Assembly (NCBI GenBank): GCA_041301185.1
Contig: JBFYSV010000153.1
Coordinates: forward strand, 1 to 26,168
Direction of reading: 5' to 3'
Length of the DNA stretch: 26,168 nucleotides
Source: JAQBDA01 sp041301185
GTDB taxonomy: Bacteria > Chloroflexota > Anaerolineae > Anaerolineales > UBA4823
Position numbers and translations under genes: made by a program
Notes under the pieces: generated by a model
Seen by the model: the letters and a program-made list of their open reading frames with translations, nothing else
Databases searched by the model: none
What the model was told of the DNA's origin: nothing
In this document: in pieces, positions 14,118 through 22,869 of the stretch
Layout: each line of letters starts with the position of its first letter
Position numbering within the stretch: position 1 is the stretch's first letter

Positions 14118-16647
14118 CCGAGCAGCAGAACCATTAAGACCGGCGGACGGTCTTCAAACAAGCAAAGCCGTAACCAACATCGACACCTACCCCGCAGTTC
14201 CCAGGCAAAATGGCTTGGACGAGTCTGCAGGCTATGCCTGGTGGATGGTAGGATTGTTCCTGTTCACCGGGTTGGTATTTTTGCTCGCCCCAATCTGGGC
14301 TGTCTCATGGAGCCGGCAGGCATTTCCCGGGTTTGTTATCGAGCAAACCCTGGTCGTCTCCGACTATAACGGGCGAGGATGGAGCGGTCGCAGCACAGGC
14401 CTGGGCCACCCGCAGAGGATCGTCTCAGTGGGGGAGCGAATCGTATCGCAGGTGACCGAGTTCGAGACCATCCTTTCCAGGTTTTCCATCGGGCAGGTGA
14501 TATCGATTACCGCAGTCTCGCCAGAGGGGAATGCCAATACTTTTTCGCCCATCGAACTGGAAGCTTTCCCTAGGATTGACCTGCTCCGGTTCTTCTGGAT
14601 TCCATATACGATTGGGTTGGCTTATCTCTTGATCGGGGCATGGGTGTATCGAGCGAGCGGCGGGATTACCTCATCGCAAGCGTTTGCATTTTTCTGCCTG
14701 TGTTCAGCCACTTCGAATGTCCTGTTGTTTGATTTAATTACGACCCATAACGCCCCGGCAATCTGGACCGTTGCCATGGCTTTGCAGGGAGGCGCCCTGG
14801 CGAGGCTGGCATTGCTCTTCCCGGGAGAGAAATACCCATTAAATTCCAGGCGTTGGATACTGACCTGGCCCTATCTGGTTTCTCTGGCATTGGCTGCCTG
14901 GGCATTGGCAGTCCTGAACAATACCCGCAATCCCTGGGATTATATTGCCGCCTGGCGAGCCATCTACCTGTATGCCGGCCTCGGGCTGGTATTTTTCTTG
15001 GGCATGATGATCTACCGGATGCGCACAGTCGTCTCGCCTGTTGCCCGCCAGCAAATTCGCATCATCCTGTGGGGCAGCCTGATCGCATTCATCCCGATCG
15101 GTATCTGGCTCATTGCGCCGCTCTTCGGTTACCTGATTCCCTGGAACCCGGTGCTTTTTTTGCCTGGTTTGTTGTTCTTCCCCTTATCGGTCGGAATTGC
15201 CATCGCCCGCTACCGGATGTGGGACATCGACCTGCTCATCAATCGCACCCTGGTCTATGGCGTGCTCACCCTGTTGCTGAGCGGGATTTACCTCGCCATT
15301 ATTGTTGTCTTGCAGGAAGGCTTTATCAACCTCACCGGGCAAACATCCCCTCTTGCAGTAGCTGTTTCGACCTTAGCGATTGCTTTTATCTTTAACCCCT
15401 TGCGTAAGCGTATCCAGCTCTGGATCGACCGGCGCTTTTTCCGCCGCAAGTATGACTCTATCCAGGCTCTTGAAGCCTTCAGCGCGACATTGCGCCACGA
15501 GGTCGATCTGGATCGCCTGACCCAAAAGCTGGCCAACCTGGTACAAGAAACCATGCAGCCCACCTACATGGAGTTCTACACTTGCGTGGGACAGGAAGCA
15601 GAATCGAGCCTGCCTTTCTTGCCAAGCGACCCGCTCTGCCCTCTTTTCACGAACACACGTGAAGCGATCGAGCTGAACCGCCTCAACCTGGAATCACCGG
15701 GGGTAATAACCTTGCAAGAACGCGGGATCACTTTGGTCATGCCTCTGGTAAGCCAGGGAGAGCTGGTTGGGCTGATCAGCCTGGGCCCCAACGCAGGCGA
15801 GCGTTCATATTCACTGGATGATCGGCGTCTTCTGAGCGAGCTTGCCAGCCGGGCAGCTCCCGCATTTCGAATCGCTCAGCTGGTAAAACAATACCAGTTA
15901 AAAATCCTAGAGAAACAGCGTCTGGATGATGAGCTGCGTGTTGCCCGGTACATCCAGCAAACCCTGATGCCGAAACAGCTGCCCAATATGCCCGGCTGGC
16001 AGGTGGAAGGACACTACCAGCCGGCCCAGGCAGTTGGTGGCGATTTCTTCGATTTCATCGAGTTATCGGACAGCCGACTGGGTGTGGTCATTGGAGATGC
16101 CACCGGTAAAGGCATCCCGGCTGCCCTGGTCATGGCTGCAGCGCGCGGCTTTGTGCGCGCCTGCGCCATGCGATCGGTTGATCCCGGCGAGGTCCTAGAG
16201 AAAGCCAACGATCTAATGCTCCCTGCCATGCCGCCTAGTATGTTTGTAACCTGCCTGTACGCGATCATCGACCTGCAAAGCGGGCTGATCACTTTTTCCA
16301 ACGCGGGTCACAACCTGCCCTGCCGCTTCAAAAATGGCGAAGTGCAAGAATTGCAGGCGCGCGGCATGCCATTGGGCCTGATGCCTGGTATGGTCTATGA
16401 AGAAGGCCAGCTTACAATTGCCCCCGGGGATAGCGTCCTTTTTTACAGCGATGGGTTGGTAGAAGCACATAACCCGAACCGGGAGATGTTCGGCGTGCCC
16501 AGGCTGAGGGAGCTGTTGTGCCAATTATCCGATCAGGCAGACCAAATGGAAAATGTATTACAGGAATGGCGCTCATTTATTCAGGAAGACCAGGCGCAGG
16601 AAGATGATATGACCCTGGTGATATTAAAACGCGCCGTTGCAGAGTAA
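14107..16647 (+). CDS. Membrane PP2C/SpoIIE-type serine phosphatase with ComP-like sensor region and GAF domain
   Basis: In order, the 846-residue protein has one membrane helix (about 45-68), an extracytoplasmic segment of about 90 residues that looks PDZ-like, seven or so membrane helices (about 160-435), a GAF-like domain (about 450-590), a helical linker (about 590-620) and a SpoIIE-type PP2C phosphatase. The metal-binding acids are present: Asp646 in GGDFFDF, Asp664 in GDATGKG, Asp782 in SDGL, Asp833/Asp834 in DDMTLV. Such phosphatases usually dephosphorylate an anti-sigma-factor antagonist; no partner lies in the window. The N-terminal layout recalls ComP-type sensors. I start it at ATG 14107, overlapping the oxidoreductase by 11 bases; the ribosome site is poor and an upstream ATG at 14071 is possible. 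The signal sensed is unknown. Confidence 0.9.
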   Translation: MSSNRAAEPLRPADGLQTSKAVTNIDTYPAVPRQNGLDESAGYAWWMVGLFLFTGLVFLLAPIWAVSWSRQAFPGFVIEQTLVVSDYNGRGWSGRSTGLGHPQRIVSVGERIVSQVTEFETILSRFSIGQVISITAVSPEGNANTFSPIELEAFPRIDLLRFFWIPYTIGLAYLLIGAWVYRASGGITSSQAFAFFCLCSATSNVLLFDLITTHNAPAIWTVAMALQGGALARLALLFPGEKYPLNSRRWILTWPYLVSLALAAWALAVLNNTRNPWDYIAAWRAIYLYAGLGLVFFLGMMIYRMRTVVSPVARQQIRIILWGSLIAFIPIGIWLIAPLFGYLIPWNPVLFLPGLLFFPLSVGIAIARYRMWDIDLLINRTLVYGVLTLLLSGIYLAIIVVLQEGFINLTGQTSPLAVAVSTLAIAFIFNPLRKRIQLWIDRRFFRRKYDSIQALEAFSATLRHEVDLDRLTQKLANLVQETMQPTYMEFYTCVGQEAESSLPFLPSDPLCPLFTNTREAIELNRLNLESPGVITLQERGITLVMPLVSQGELVGLISLGPNAGERSYSLDDRRLLSELASRAAPAFRIAQLVKQYQLKILEKQRLDDELRVARYIQQTLMPKQLPNMPGWQVEGHYQPAQAVGGDFFDFIELSDSRLGVVIGDATGKGIPAALVMAAARGFVRACAMRSVDPGEVLEKANDLMLPAMPPSMFVTCLYAIIDLQSGLITFSNAGHNLPCRFKNGEVQELQARGMPLGLMPGMVYEEGQLTIAPGDSVLFYSDGLVEAHNPNREMFGVPRLRELLCQLSDQADQMENVLQEWRSFIQEDQAQEDDMTLVILKRAVAE

Positions 16648-16855
16648 ACCCCTGGCATTCACGGCTCATTCTTATCCAATATTCAGGAATTTCTAAACAA
16701 GAGTGACTATACTACTCTATCTGGGTCCGTATTTGAATATGGGATCCCAAGGACCGGCATAGCGCGTCCGAAGACATGCGCCTTGCTGAACCAGGGAGAT
16801 AACCAAATACAGCTCGTAATTATGGTGTAATATTGGTGTACAAGGAGATCGGATT
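16648..16855. other. Intergenic stretch before the HtrA-like gene
   Basis: The 208 bases hold no visible gene. There is a 10-base palindrome TGGGATCCCA at about 16740-16749, but no hairpin with a T run to end the phosphatase transcript. AAGGAG just before 16856 is the ribosome site of the protease gene. Confidence 0.45.
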
Positions 16856-18076
16856 ATGAATTCTGAGCGTAAACAGCGGGGATTACCCCGAATCATGATT
16901 ATCTTAATCGTCCTGCCTGTCCTGGCCTTGGCATGCCGGATCGCCATTCCGGACATCCAGCCAGAGATCAGCAGCGAAACTATCGAGACTTTTGTGGCAA
17001 CCGTGGTGCCGGAAATGCCCCAGGGTGAAGAGATCATTGAGAATATTGTCAAGCCTGCGATCGTCTTAGACGAGAACGAGGTGCTGGTAGATCTGTATGC
17101 CAGAGCAAACCCATCGGTGGTGAATATCACCGTCTATAGCCAGGTGGATGATCTGGTTTTACCTGCCAGTCAGGGTTCAGGCTTTATCTATGATAGCGAC
17201 GGCAACATTATCACCAACGCCCATGTTGTGCATGGCGCCAGCGAAGTAGAAGTAACCTTTTCCGATGGCACCGCACGGGCAGCGCAGATTGTCGGTGAAG
17301 ATCTGAACAGCGACCTGGCAGTTGTGCGTGTCGAAGCACTCCCGGCGGGCGTGGGTCCGCTCCCCCTGGGTGAAATGGAATCTTTGGCTGTTGGGCAGAC
17401 CGTCATTGCCATCGGCAATCCATTCGGGCTGGAAGGCACCCTGACGCGTGGCGTGATCAGCGCGTTGGGGCGGACAATCCCCGCCCTGACCGTGTTCACC
17501 ATTCCGCAATCCATCCAGACCGACGCGGCAATCAATCCCGGTAACTCTGGAGGACCTTTGCTCAACCTCCAGGGTGAGGTGATCGGGGTGAACGCCCAGA
17601 TCGAGACAGATGGTACCAGCCGGAGTAACCTGGGGGTTGGCTTTGCCATCCCGGTCAATATTATCAAACACGTTGTGCCAGACCTGGTTCAACTTGGGGA
17701 GCATGAATGGTCCTGGTTAGGCGTGCAGGGCGGTGATGTGTCCCCCTTGCTGGTTGAGGCGATGGAGCTGCCGATCGACAGAGGCGCATACATCTCAAAT
17801 ATTATCGAAGACGGCCCCTCATCCAAATCGGCTTTGCGCGGCTCGACCGACTCAGAAACAATCCGCGGTCGCCAGATCGATACCGGCGGCGATATCATCA
17901 CCGCCATCAACGGTCAAACGGTAAACTCCTTTGACGACCTGCTCATCTATATTGCTCTAGAAGTCGCCCCCGGTGACGAAGTTATCCTGAAGGTCTACCG
18001 CAACGGAGAGTATAGGGACGTGCCGGTCACGCTGGAAAAACGCCCTGAGAGCATGCGCAGCACACTGGAGCCGTAG
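16856..18076 (+). CDS. htrA: HtrA/Deg-family serine protease with one PDZ domain
   Basis: This is a membrane-attached or exported trypsin-like protease of protein quality control. The catalytic triad is His123 (TNAHVV), Asp153 (SDLAVV) and Ser231 (GNSGGP); the domain ends with GVGFAIPV. A single PDZ domain follows (about 285-390), with a longer loop around residues 325-345. The N-terminus has a basic stretch and a hydrophobic segment (13-26) ending in ALAC; Cys27 could be a lipoprotein cysteine, although Ala-Leu-Ala is a poor lipobox, so an uncleaved anchor is the alternative. An acidic linker leads to the protease domain. The gene is transcribed alone and ends in a strong terminator. Confidence 0.94.
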   Translation: MNSERKQRGLPRIMIILIVLPVLALACRIAIPDIQPEISSETIETFVATVVPEMPQGEEIIENIVKPAIVLDENEVLVDLYARANPSVVNITVYSQVDDLVLPASQGSGFIYDSDGNIITNAHVVHGASEVEVTFSDGTARAAQIVGEDLNSDLAVVRVEALPAGVGPLPLGEMESLAVGQTVIAIGNPFGLEGTLTRGVISALGRTIPALTVFTIPQSIQTDAAINPGNSGGPLLNLQGEVIGVNAQIETDGTSRSNLGVGFAIPVNIIKHVVPDLVQLGEHEWSWLGVQGGDVSPLLVEAMELPIDRGAYISNIIEDGPSSKSALRGSTDSETIRGRQIDTGGDIITAINGQTVNSFDDLLIYIALEVAPGDEVILKVYRNGEYRDVPVTLEKRPESMRSTLEP

Positions 18077-18105
18077 TCTCACGAATTATCCAAGTGAATG
18101 TGTTC

Positions 18106-18142
18106 GCGTGCTGCCGGGTAATAACCCGGCAGCACGCTTTTT
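18106..18142 (+). terminator. Rho-independent terminator of the HtrA-like gene
   Basis: A perfect 14-base-pair stem (GCGTGCTGCCGGGT / ACCCGGCAGCACGC) with loop AATA is followed at once by TTTTT. It begins 30 bases after the htrA stop. On the other strand the stem is not followed by T residues, so it is directional. Confidence 0.93.
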
Positions 18143-18208
18143 ATTGACATCAGTTCGGTGTAACGAGAAATATGGGGGGTTTTGTAAGAAGTGAGGGGTA
18201 AAAACCCT

Positions 18209-18997
18209 TCAGGCAGGACTGCCCGACAGGCAGGCGAGCAGGGGGGACAAATCCTCCAGGCGCTCGATCTTCGCATCCGGCTGGATTGTATCTGCGTGGG
18301 CGCGGTTGGCGGGCGATTCGGCATGGCGGGTAATCCAAATGCTGTAGATGCCAGCGTTATACGCGCCCAGGATATCGGCTCCCAAAGTATCGCCGACCAT
18401 GGCTACTTTACCGGGATGGATATTCAAATGTTTCAGGGCTGTCCAAAAGATTTCGGGGTTGGGCTTCCGGATACCCTGACCAGCCGAGGTCAAGATGATC
18501 TCGAAATACGCTCGCAAGTTTGCCTGGTCCAGCAGGGTTTGCACATCGGCGTCATCGCCCGCATTGGAGATCAGCCCCAGGCGATAGCCGTATTTGCGCA
18601 AGGTTTCCAATGTGGGATGGGCATCTGGCTCTGGCTTCCAGGAGGCCTGGGTAACCCGATACATTGAAGCCAGAGCCTTCTGGATCACTTCATCTGTAAC
18701 CGCCTGGTAACCATACTCAGCCAGCACCTGGCGCAAGATATAGGCGGTAGTGTATTCGATAAACTCATTCTCCCGCTCTTGGTGGTACGCCTGGAGCAGG
18801 GAGCGAAAGCGGGGGATAAAAGCCTCCCCATCCAGATGGTAACCTGCGGAACGCAAGCTCGTCACCAGCTGCGCATCGCTTTGAGGGATAGATTGCGTCC
18901 AGTCCCCATCGAAATACAGCAAGGTGTGCCCCAGATCGAAGAGCACACCCTCAATCTTCTCGCTGCCGGGCGATAATGGGCGGGTGATCGAGTACAC
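18209..18997 (-). CDS. HAD-superfamily hydrolase
   Basis: The 262-residue protein has HAD motif I as FDLGHTL with nucleophile Asp21, a helical cap (about 35-125), motif II ISNAG, the motif III Lys in RKPNPEIF and motif IV VGDTLGAD. The second residue of the usual DxD is Gly23 rather than Asp. Several HAD phosphatases (for example YihX, with DLGNV) also have DxG, so activity is possible, but the usual acid/base is absent. GTG at 18997 lies two bases after the stop of the dehydrogenase gene, suggesting translational coupling; its own ribosome site is weak. A phosphatase on a small sugar or acid phosphate fits the neighbourhood, but the substrate is not determined. Confidence 0.87.
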   Translation of the reverse strand: MYSITRPLSPGSEKIEGVLFDLGHTLLYFDGDWTQSIPQSDAQLVTSLRSAGYHLDGEAFIPRFRSLLQAYHQERENEFIEYTTAYILRQVLAEYGYQAVTDEVIQKALASMYRVTQASWKPEPDAHPTLETLRKYGYRLGLISNAGDDADVQTLLDQANLRAYFEIILTSAGQGIRKPNPEIFWTALKHLNIHPGKVAMVGDTLGADILGAYNAGIYSIWITRHAESPANRAHADTIQPDAKIERLEDLSPLLACLSGSPA

Positions 18998-18999
18998 TG

Positions 19000-20040
19000 C
19001 TAATAACCCCGAGCCGGATCGATCAAGTTGTATAGAGGCAATCCAGTGAGATAACGCCTCAGGTTCTCAACAAACAATTCCACTGCCCGTTCTTGATAGT
19101 GGCGAGTATTGCCAGAGATATGCGGGGTGAGGATGACATTGGGCAATTTCCAGAGCGGGCTTTCGGGGGGTAAAGGCTCTTCCGGAAATACATCCAGAGC
19201 GGCGCCGGCAATCTTGTGATCCTTCAAGGCTGAGATCAGCGCGCTGTGATTGACAATGCCGCCCCGGGATACATCAACCAGGTAAGCTGTCGGTTTTAGG
19301 GCGGCGATTTCATTCGCCCCGATCATGTTCACCGTCCTGGGTGTTTTTGGCAAGCAGATAACCACAAAATCGCACTCCTTAAACATGGAGCAGACCGCTT
19401 CAGACGGATACAGGCGATGCACAAAATCGCCCTGCGGGTCACCCATGCCGTCTGGGATGTAGCCAGTATCGGTGGGATTCATGGCGTCGCGTTTGGTCGC
19501 CAGGACCGTGGCACCAAATGAATGGAGCAGGCGGGCGATCTGCCGCCCGATGCTCCCATATCCCACAATCCCCACCGTGCTGCCTCGCAGCTCTTGCGGC
19601 AAGAAACGCTCCCAGCGATCGCGCGGCCACTCGGCGCGTTTCTGGTGGGCGAACATGTCTGGCAAGCAATGCCCTAATGCCAGCAGCATCATCACCACAA
19701 ACTCTGCCATCTGCGAGGCTGCCGCACCGCTCAATGTGGTGGCAAGCACCCCCGGTTTTCGCAAGATCGGCGCATCCAGGGCGTGGTCAACACCTGCCCA
19801 GTGAAACTGGATCCAGCGCAGCTCTGGCGCTTGTTCGGGAGTGGGGAGCACCCGGTTGGTGTACAGCACATGGCAGCGCGACCAGACTTCCCCAGGCACT
19901 TCGTCGGTCTTCGTAGCTGTGTGCATGGAGATCTTCAGGCGCGGAGAGACTTCTTTTATCCTGGCAAGCAGATCATCTGGGATTTGGAGCGTAATCAGGA
20001 CTTCTACTGGTTGCGGCGTGGAAGATTGTTCGGTCGGCAT
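19000..20040 (-). CDS. D-isomer-specific 2-hydroxyacid dehydrogenase
   Basis: The 346-residue enzyme should reduce a 2-keto acid to a D-2-hydroxy acid with NAD(P)H. The NAD site GYGSIG is at 160-165. The catalytic set is Arg259 (VSRGG), Glu288 (PEEPLP) and His307 (TPHISG), all intact. The N-terminal substrate domain has little similarity to the well-known members, and the region after the NAD fold has an insertion of roughly 20 residues (about 185-210). No ribosome site precedes the ATG, so it may depend on upstream translation or be leaderless. It lies between galT (84 bases away) and the HAD gene (two bases away). The substrate (glyoxylate, phosphoglycerate or other) cannot be assigned. Confidence 0.9.
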   Translation of the reverse strand: MPTEQSSTPQPVEVLITLQIPDDLLARIKEVSPRLKISMHTATKTDEVPGEVWSRCHVLYTNRVLPTPEQAPELRWIQFHWAGVDHALDAPILRKPGVLATTLSGAAASQMAEFVVMMLLALGHCLPDMFAHQKRAEWPRDRWERFLPQELRGSTVGIVGYGSIGRQIARLLHSFGATVLATKRDAMNPTDTGYIPDGMGDPQGDFVHRLYPSEAVCSMFKECDFVVICLPKTPRTVNMIGANEIAALKPTAYLVDVSRGGIVNHSALISALKDHKIAGAALDVFPEEPLPPESPLWKLPNVILTPHISGNTRHYQERAVELFVENLRRYLTGLPLYNLIDPARGY

Positions 20041-20124
20041 AACAAAATCTATCTAATAGAATATCTATCGGGTTTATTCCCCCAATACTATCATATTTTT
20101 CGTTGGTTTGGTCCGCCCAAGAGA

Positions 20125-21204
20125 TCATTTCCAGCGATAGTGGTCCTCGCTCAAAGCCCGCAGCCGCTGAGCCGCTGTTTCAGCAGTCAGATCGCGCTGA
20201 GGCATGCCCAGCATCTCGAAGCCAACCATAAATTTTCGCACCGTCGCCGAGCGGAGCAAAGGCGGGTAGAAATGGGCGTGCAGATGGCACTGCGTGCAGC
20301 TCTGCCCATCGCTGGGAGCCTGGTGGAAACCCATTGAATACGGGAAGGAGACCTCAAATAAATTGTCGTAGCGAGTTGTCACCCGGCGCAAAATATCCGC
20401 CAGAGCAGTCACTTCCTGAGGTGAGAGGTCGGGCAGAGAACTCAGGTGGCGATGAGAGATTAGCAATAACTCAAAAGGCCAAAACGCCCAGTAGGGCACC
20501 AGGGCAGTAAAATGCTCGTTGCTGGCAACCAGACGCTCCCCGCTGCGCTGCTCGACAGCCAGGTAGTCGCACAGCAGGCACGAGCCGTGCTGCTCAAGAT
20601 ATTTTGCCTGGGTAACCATTTCCTTGGCAGGTTCGTTGGGAATCTGGCTGGTAGCCCAGATCTGGCTGTGGGGGTGTGGGTTGGAACAGCCCATCATCGC
20701 CCCTTTATTCTCAAAAACCTGCACGTAGGAGATAAAGTCAAGCGCTCCCAGCTCCTGGGTCTGCTCCGACCAGGTGCGTACCACCGCTTCAACGCCTGCT
20801 GGAGTCATCTCAGGCAGCGTCAGATCATGGCGCGGCGAGAAACAAACTACGCGGCAAATCCCGGTTTCTGCTTGGGTAAGAAAAAGTGGGTCAGGATTTT
20901 GGTGAGATTCATAGTCCACTGCCCCGCTTGCTTCTTCGGGTCTGAGCAGCGCCGGGAAATCGTTATCAAAGACGAACGTCTCAGAATACTGCGGGTTGTG
21001 CCGTCCTGCGGCGCGCTCGTTGCCGGGGCACAGGTAGCAGGTTGGGTCATAAGCCGGCAGGCTCTCAGGCGGCACTTTTTCCACCTGTCCCAGCCATGGT
21101 CGTTTCGCCCGGTGCGGAGAGACCAGCACCCACTCCCCTGTCAGCGGGTTAAACCGGCGGTGAGGGATATCCAACAAAGATTGGGGGGTCATGCCAGAAC
21201 TCAC
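20125..21204 (-). CDS. galT: Galactose-1-phosphate uridylyltransferase
   Basis: GalT swaps UMP between UDP-glucose and galactose-1-phosphate in the Leloir pathway. From the GTG at 21204 the protein has 359 residues. It has the zinc pair Cys56/Cys59 (CYLC), His126 (SPRHDLTL) and the active-site HPHSQ, in which His177 is a zinc ligand by analogy to E. coli His164 and His179 is the nucleophile that carries UMP. The C-terminus, with HAHFYPPLLRSATVRKFMVG, closely matches E. coli-type GalT. AGAGGT seven bases upstream supports the GTG; a TTG at 21225 that overlaps the upstream stop is the alternative. No galK or galE is in the window. It is second in a likely operon behind the GT-like gene. Confidence 0.95.
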   Translation of the reverse strand: MSSGMTPQSLLDIPHRRFNPLTGEWVLVSPHRAKRPWLGQVEKVPPESLPAYDPTCYLCPGNERAAGRHNPQYSETFVFDNDFPALLRPEEASGAVDYESHQNPDPLFLTQAETGICRVVCFSPRHDLTLPEMTPAGVEAVVRTWSEQTQELGALDFISYVQVFENKGAMMGCSNPHPHSQIWATSQIPNEPAKEMVTQAKYLEQHGSCLLCDYLAVEQRSGERLVASNEHFTALVPYWAFWPFELLLISHRHLSSLPDLSPQEVTALADILRRVTTRYDNLFEVSFPYSMGFHQAPSDGQSCTQCHLHAHFYPPLLRSATVRKFMVGFEMLGMPQRDLTAETAAQRLRALSEDHYRWK

Positions 21205-21221
21205 TCTATTTACCTCTTTTA

Positions 21222-22769
21222 TCAAAAGCTAACGCTGGAGCTGATCGGGGTGCGCACGAATTTCTTTCCAGTAGCCATCTCCACACACTTATAAGCGCCG
21301 TCATAAATCCCAATATGCTTGTTTTTGACAATACACCCACAGAACAGCTCGAGCAGGTCATCCTCATCGGTCAAGATATCAATTGCCTGCAACGTTTGGG
21401 GGATAGAGCGAGCTTCGACCGTGCCATCGCCAATCTCTGCCCCGCGGATCGCGCCCCACATCTCGTGCCCGCCCACGCGCTCGTTGAAGATTTTTGGGAC
21501 GGGATAAAACGCCAGCTCGCTGGGCTTGGTGATCATCACATCCACCACCCGCATCAGGTAATTGGTAGCATAGACCGCATGGAAGGTATTATCGTGCAGG
21601 AAAACATGCAATCCACTGGCAGGTTGGGTGCGAATGCCATCCACAAACGATTGGGTATCCTCCCAGGTGAAATGCGTCTGAATAATATCCTGGTGCTGGG
21701 CCAGCTCCGCCTTGAGCCAATCCCAATTTGCTTTATGATCGCCCAGGTTGACAAACAGGGCAATCTTACCTTTATGGATGAGGGGCAGGCAATGCTCAAT
21801 AATCGCTTTGAACAGCTCTCTTTGCGCGCCGGCGCCGCCCATGGTCAGCAGGAATCTGCGCGGCTCGTTGTTCCGCATCCGCCGCAGGCGGGCATTGCAA
21901 TCCACCTCGATATTTTCCACCAGCTCGTGATCCACATGATGCCCGGTGAAAGAAATCGCCTCAGGCGGCACAGGGTTCAGGATTTTATTGTTCTCGTCGA
22001 AACCGCGCATAACCCGGAAGCCATAATATCCAGAAGGTGATTGGACGCCATGCCTGGCTCCCTCGGTCAACTGGAAAGCCATCGGCCAGTTATCGAACAT
22101 CATATCCACCACATTGGTCATCCCGCCCGCTACCGCCCCCATGCAAATCCACATATGGGAGGTGAGGATCGGCATCTCGGCTGGCAAGGCTTGGAACAGG
22201 TTCCTGAACAATTCGCTCATCTTGTAATCTTTGACATTCGTTTTCAGAAATCTCCACGGCCAACCGACGATCCAGGTATTCAAGATCGTGGAAAGGATGG
22301 GCAGAGTCGGCTCGCCGGTGGTAACCGCCTCCCATACGTATTTGTTGAACAGCTTGCTCCGCTGGGATAGCCTGGAATTGAAGCTGTAATTGGTGTTGCA
22401 ACGGTTAATCACATCAGTGGTGATCCCTGGTAATGCCAGCAGGTCGAGCCAGTAAGGTTGGAAACCCATCGCCCGGGCGCAGGATACACCCGCCATGGCA
22501 ATCCGGTAATGACCGAAACCCATGCGGATGGTGCTGCAGATAACGGCGTTTTCCTGGACAATTTTTTCTCCCTGGTTATCGCGCAGGATATCTTTCAATC
22601 CAAAGATCGGACCCAGGTATGGGTTATCGTGCAAGCTCAGCTCGTACTTCTCGTTCGGATCGTAATTGAATTTATTGGCAAACATATTTTGCCAGCGAAT
22701 CGTTTTTTGGGATTGTGATTTGCTGATCGGATTATCATAAACTACGAACTGATCGTCTTGCATTTTCAT
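21222..22769 (-). CDS. Uncharacterised GT-B-fold protein, GT28/MurG-like
   Basis: I cannot name this 515-residue family. An N-terminal half has a glycine/histidine loop, MGFGHYRIA (83-91), like the acceptor-side loop of MurG and diacylglycerol glycosyltransferases. The second half has TMGGAGAQ (309-316), like the start of the nucleotide-sugar domain, and VMITKPSELAF (411-421), where GT28 enzymes have a KPGG-like donor loop and a conserved acidic residue. Spacing fits a GT-B fold with an extra N-terminal segment of about 70 residues and a C-terminal extension. No signal peptide or clear membrane helix is seen. It is first in a run with galT, the dehydrogenase and the HAD gene, and follows the importer terminator. 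A sugar-nucleotide transfer is inferred; donor and acceptor are unknown. Confidence 0.72.
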   Translation of the reverse strand: MKMQDDQFVVYDNPISKSQSQKTIRWQNMFANKFNYDPNEKYELSLHDNPYLGPIFGLKDILRDNQGEKIVQENAVICSTIRMGFGHYRIAMAGVSCARAMGFQPYWLDLLALPGITTDVINRCNTNYSFNSRLSQRSKLFNKYVWEAVTTGEPTLPILSTILNTWIVGWPWRFLKTNVKDYKMSELFRNLFQALPAEMPILTSHMWICMGAVAGGMTNVVDMMFDNWPMAFQLTEGARHGVQSPSGYYGFRVMRGFDENNKILNPVPPEAISFTGHHVDHELVENIEVDCNARLRRMRNNEPRRFLLTMGGAGAQRELFKAIIEHCLPLIHKGKIALFVNLGDHKANWDWLKAELAQHQDIIQTHFTWEDTQSFVDGIRTQPASGLHVFLHDNTFHAVYATNYLMRVVDVMITKPSELAFYPVPKIFNERVGGHEMWGAIRGAEIGDGTVEARSIPQTLQAIDILTDEDDLLELFCGCIVKNKHIGIYDGAYKCVEMATGKKFVRTPISSSVSF

Positions 22770-22814
22770 GGTTTACTTCTCCGTTGATAACTGCGAAGGT
22801 TTCATCCGCTGACA

Positions 22815-22847
22815 ACAAAACCCCCGCCTCATTTCTGAGGCGGGTGT
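22815..22847 (-). terminator. Rho-independent terminator of the sugar importer operon
   Basis: A nine-base-pair stem (CCCGCCTCA / TGAGGCGGG) has a four-base loop. On the minus strand it is followed by GGTTTTGTTGT. It lies 23 bases after the stop of the second permease and 46 bases before the next gene. Confidence 0.82.
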
Positions 22848-22869
22848 CGATTCTTTTAGTTTAGACTGG

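Noticed and set aside
16740..16749. Palindrome TGGGATCCCA in the gap before htrA
   Set aside because: Ten bases of symmetry are expected by chance at this scale and no repeat or promoter is associated.
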